Shown one piece after another: positions 61,258 to 64,000 of a DNA stretch of 64,000 bases (the stretch's first letter is position 1; the number at the start of each line of letters is the position of its first letter). The notes below the pieces were generated by a model. That model was not told the origin of the DNA. It searched no databases and saw only the letters and a program-made list of their open reading frames with translations. The stretch comes from DATFRX01 sp035630615 (lineage in GTDB: Bacteria; Actinomycetota; Actinomycetes; Propionibacteriales; Nocardioidaceae). The stretch is taken from the NCBI GenBank assembly GCA_035630615.1, contig DASQKI010000005.1, forward strand, positions 40,663 through 104,662, written 5' to 3'. The position numbers and the translations under genes were made by a program.

Positions 61258-61903
61258 TCACTCGACCAGGGTCAAGAGGTAAGCCGTTGAGAAGCCGAGC
61301 ACCGTGAGCAGCCCGACGGCCCGTCCGCCGTGCTGAAACGCCTGCGGCATCATCGTGTCGGCCAGCATCGTGAGCACGGCACCGCCCGCGAATGCTTGGA
61401 TCAACGCGACAGTGTTGTTCGAGGCGTTTTCGAGCAGGCCGTATCCGGCAGCCGCCGCGATCGCCGATGCCAACACGACCCAGCTCCAGGTGATCAGGAC
61501 GTGCCCGGTGCCGGACCCGGACGCCCGCATCCCGTTCGAGGACGACAACGCCTCGGGCAGGTTGGAGATGAACACGGCGGCCAGCACGGCGACGCCGACC
61601 GACCCGCCTTCGAGCAGGCTGAGCCCGATCACGGCGGACTCGGGGATCCCGTCGAGCACGGCGGCGCCGAACAGCAACGCCGAACTCGCGGCACGCGCCG
61701 ACGAGGCGTTGCCCATCGGACTCATGCGGTCGCTGCCGCCGCGTCGTTCGACCAAGGTGTCACCGATGAAGTACGCGAGCGCCGGCGCCGAAGCCCAGGA
61801 TCAGCCCGATCACCAAGCGCGATAGGGGCAGCAACAGGCCGATCACGGCGCCGATCAGGAGCGAGGATGCCCCGATGGCGCCCCAGAGCGCGGCCTCGAG
61901 CAT
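61258..61903 (-). pseudogene. ZIP-family metal transporter, frameshifted
   Basis: From ATG 61903 the first frame reads 'LEAALWGAIGASSLLIGAVIG...LGFGAGA' and after a one-base slip near 61776-61786 the next frame continues 'LAYFIGDTLVERRGG', 'GAAVLDGIPESAVIGLSLLEGG', 'VAVFISNLPEALSSSNG' to 61258. Together a ~214-residue ZIP-like protein with the DGIPE metal motif. A single-base change would restore it; indel error or recent pseudogene. Confidence 0.75.
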
Positions 61904-61912
61904 GGCGGCGCG

Positions 61913-63589
61913 TCAGCCGCAGACCGCTCCGCCGGCAGCTGATCCGACCAGCTGTCGGTACTTCGCGAGTACGCCGCGCGGATAACGCGACGGCAGCGGC
62001 GACCAGCCGTCGCGCCGGGCCGCCAGCACGTCATCGTCAACCACCACGTCGAGACGCCGATTGGCGACGTCGAGCACGATCTCGTCGCCGTCCTCGACAA
62101 ACGCGATCGGCCCACCGTCGGCCGACTCCGGTGCAACGTGGCCGACACAGAGGCCGGTCGTGCCGCCGGAGAAGCGACCGTCGGTCAGCAAGAGGACGTC
62201 CTTGCCGAGGCCGGCGCCCTTGATCGCGCCGGTGATCGCGAGCATCTCACGCATGCCGGGACCGCCCTTGGGTCCTTCGTTCCGGATCACCACGGCGTCG
62301 CCGGACGTGATCGTGCCGTCTGCGAGCGCGTCCATCGCGGCCTGCTCGCCGTCGAACACCCGGGCGGTGCCGCGCACGACGGTCTCGTCGAATCCGGCCG
62401 ACTTCACGACGGCGCCGTCTGGCGCGAGGGTTCCCTTGAGGATCGTCAGGCCGCCGGTCTGGTGGATCGGATTGGACAGTCCGCGAATGATGTCGCCGTC
62501 GAGATCGGGCGGCGCGATGTCGGAGAGGTTGTCGGCGATGGTCTTGCCGGTCACGGTCAGGCAGTCGCCGTGGAGCAGCCCGGCATCGAGCAGCGCCTTC
62601 ATGACCACGGGAATCCCGCCGACCCGGTCGACGTCGCTCATCACGTAACGGCCGAACGGCTTGAGGTCGCCCAGGTGCGGCACCTTGTCGCCGATCCGGT
62701 TGAAGTCGTCGAGGGTCAGCTCCACCTCGGCCTCGTTGGCGATCGCGAGCAGGTGCAGCACGGCGTTGGTCGATCCGCCGAGCGCCATGACGACGGCGAT
62801 CGCGTTTTCGAACGCCTCCTTGGTCATGACCTGCCGCGCGGTGATGCCCTGGCGCAGCATCTCGATAACGGCCTGGCCGGACTTGTGGGCGAAGCCGTCG
62901 CGGCGTCGGTCGACCGCCGGCGGCGACGACGATCCGGGCAGCGCCATGCCCATCGCCTCGGCGACCGACGCCATCGTGTTGGCGGTGAACATGCCGGCGC
63001 AGGCTCCCTCGCCGGGGCAGATGGCCCGCTCGACGGCGTCGACCTCGGCCTCGCTGATCAGGCCGCGCAGACAAGCGCCGACGGCTTCGAAGGCGTCGAC
63101 GATGTTGATGTCGCGGTCTCCGAGCTTGCCCGGGAGGATCGTGCCGGCGTACAGGAACACGCTGGCCAAGTCGAGCCGCGCGGCCGCCATCAGCATGCCG
63201 GGCAGGCTCTTGTCACAGCCGGCAAGCAGGACCGAACCGTCGAGCCGCTCGGCCATCATGACGGTCTCGACGGAGTCGGCGATGACCTCGCGCGAGACCA
63301 GCGAGAAGTGCATGCCCTCGTGGCCCATCGAGATGCCGTCGGAGACGGCGATGGTGGTGAACTCGATGGGATAGCCCCCAGCCGCGCGCACGCCCTCCTT
63401 GGCCCGCTTGGCGAGGCGGTCGAGCGGCATGTTGCAGGGGGTGACCTCGTTCCAGCTGCTGCACACGCCGACCTGGGGCTTGTCCCAGTCGTCGTCGGTC
63501 ATCCCGATGGCCCGCAGCATGGCCCGTGCCGGCGCCCGCTCGAACCCGTCGGTGACCTCGTGGCTCCTCGGCTTCATGCCCTCGCTCAT
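61913..63589 (-). CDS. ilvD: dihydroxy-acid dehydratase
   Basis: A 558-residue IlvD/Edd-family Fe-S dehydratase. 'VGVCSSWNEVTPCN', 'LLAGCDKSLPGMLMAAARLD' and 'CPGEGACAGMFTANTM' carry cluster-binding Cys; 'TDGRFSGGTTGLCVGHVAPE' is the C-terminal signature. Common step of Ile, Val and Leu synthesis. ATG at 63589; ATG 63577 is an alternative. Stands apart from ilvBNC, after the ZIP pseudogene. Confidence 0.95.
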   Translation of the reverse strand: MSEGMKPRSHEVTDGFERAPARAMLRAIGMTDDDWDKPQVGVCSSWNEVTPCNMPLDRLAKRAKEGVRAAGGYPIEFTTIAVSDGISMGHEGMHFSLVSREVIADSVETVMMAERLDGSVLLAGCDKSLPGMLMAAARLDLASVFLYAGTILPGKLGDRDINIVDAFEAVGACLRGLISEAEVDAVERAICPGEGACAGMFTANTMASVAEAMGMALPGSSSPPAVDRRRDGFAHKSGQAVIEMLRQGITARQVMTKEAFENAIAVVMALGGSTNAVLHLLAIANEAEVELTLDDFNRIGDKVPHLGDLKPFGRYVMSDVDRVGGIPVVMKALLDAGLLHGDCLTVTGKTIADNLSDIAPPDLDGDIIRGLSNPIHQTGGLTILKGTLAPDGAVVKSAGFDETVVRGTARVFDGEQAAMDALADGTITSGDAVVIRNEGPKGGPGMREMLAITGAIKGAGLGKDVLLLTDGRFSGGTTGLCVGHVAPESADGGPIAFVEDGDEIVLDVANRRLDVVVDDDVLAARRDGWSPLPSRYPRGVLAKYRQLVGSAAGGAVCG

Positions 63590-63618
63590 GCCGGGGAGCC
63601 TAGGCCTCACCGTTTTGT

Positions 63619-63655
63619 CACCAGAATCGCGGGCGCCACGCCCGCGTTTCTGGTG
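63619..63655 (-). terminator. hairpin at the end of the PQQ-repeat gene
   Basis: CACCAGAA/TTCTGGTG plus CGCGGGCG/CGCCCGCG with one mismatch, directly after the stop codon at 63656-63658 on the minus strand. Very stable; no T-run. Confidence 0.65.
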
Positions 63656-64000
63656 TCAGATCGCCGTTTGGAAGGCGAGGATGCCGCTGGCCGAGTCGAT
63701 GCCGACACCGAGGCCGGCGGTGCCGATGCCCATGTACACGCTGTCGCCGACGACGACGGGTGACGACGACGGTGGTCCGGGGACCGGCGTGTTGTACAGC
63801 GGCAGGCCGGTGGCGGTGTCGAGGACGGCCAGCGACGAGTCGAACGTCGACGGGACGAACGCCACGCCGTTGGCGATCGTGGTGGCGCCGTAGGACGGCC
63901 CGGTGAGGCGGTACTGCCACTGGACCGCGCCGGTGGTGGCGTCCATGCCGCGCACCGCCCACGTGCTCCGGTCGATGGCGCCGACCATGTCGGGGTCGCC
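63656..64000 (-). CDS. PQQ-like beta-propeller repeat protein, 5' end outside the window
   Basis: C-terminal 115 residues of a longer protein with repeated 'GATTIANGVAFVPSTFDSSLAVLDTATGLPLYN' and 'SSPVVVGDSVYMGIGTAG' units typical of quinoprotein/PQQ-like beta-propellers. Whether it binds PQQ, and whether it is secreted, cannot be judged without the N-terminus. Likely ends its transcript at the adjacent hairpin before ilvD. Confidence 0.75.
   Translation of the reverse strand, partial: GDPDMVGAIDRSTWAVRGMDATTGAVQWQYRLTGPSYGATTIANGVAFVPSTFDSSLAVLDTATGLPLYNTPVPGPPSSSPVVVGDSVYMGIGTAGLGVGIDSASGILAFQTAI

Overview
The window reads as one continuous chromosomal stretch of a GC-rich actinomycete. 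The gene order closely parallels the Mycobacterium tuberculosis block fpg-rnc-yceD-sepIVA / thiL / ddl-gpsA / cofC(fbiD)-hupB-leuD-leuC-ltbR / gltX / leuB / serA / ilvC-ilvN-ilvB. Other actinobacterial marks are the HU protein with a long lysine/alanine tail, the fused Ada-AlkA protein, an ECF42 sigma factor with its DGPF partner, GTG/TTG starts, and a TCGAAC-N4-GTTCGA LexA box. A Nocardioidaceae-like (Propionibacteriales) source is my best guess, but family rank is inference only.

Layout. 0-5 kb: a broken lysoplasmalogenase gene, a small membrane protein, smc and a TetR regulator divergent from an EamA exporter. 6-15 kb: a dense leftward run (sepIVA-like, yceD, rpmF, rnc, fpg; then DAK2 protein, recG, rsmD, coaD) with rpmB facing away under a clear promoter. 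15-24 kb: thiL, a stand-alone Lrp/AsnC domain, a DUF3515 lipoprotein overlapped antisense by an MFS transporter, an ArsR-type regulator, ddl, a Cys/Met PLP lyase, gpsA-plsC, cofC and hup. 24-30 kb: leuC-leuD with divergent IclR regulator ltbR, then ada-alkA/ogt DNA alkylation repair. 30-38 kb: flavin oxidoreductase, epimerase, phosphotransferase, tRNA-Gln and tRNA-Glu, VanW, gluconokinase, gltX and a fumarylacetoacetate-hydrolase-family protein. 38-46 kb: accessory stretch with two ECF42 sigma genes, a polysaccharide deacetylase and a cluster of eroded genes. 46-64 kb: amino-acid biosynthesis (cimA, ilvE, leuB, serA, ilvC, ilvN, ilvB, ilvD) with a Ser/Thr kinase, a trypsin-like protease, a homocysteine methyltransferase and a broken ZIP transporter.

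How it works together. Nearly every dedicated step of isoleucine, valine and leucine synthesis is here except leuA. Three units (cimA; the small ORF-leuB-ilvE-kinase unit; ilvB-ilvN-ilvC) are each preceded by a short leader peptide rich in the matching branched-chain codons: IIII for cimA, VLILV for leuB, LDILVPL for ilvB. Two of these precede canonical intrinsic terminators, pointing to transcription attenuation tuned separately for each pathway branch. leuCD is instead flanked by ltbR.

The other notable non-coding structures are a 187-bp nested inverted repeat whose outer arm copies the 3' end of ilvC, a bidirectional hairpin between the PLP lyase gene and gpsA, a highly structured intergenic region beside the tRNAs, and a perfect LexA box on the start codon of a decayed gene. 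At least eight genes are truncated or frameshifted. Several differ from intact by one base, so sequencing indels and true pseudogenes cannot be separated from the sequence alone.
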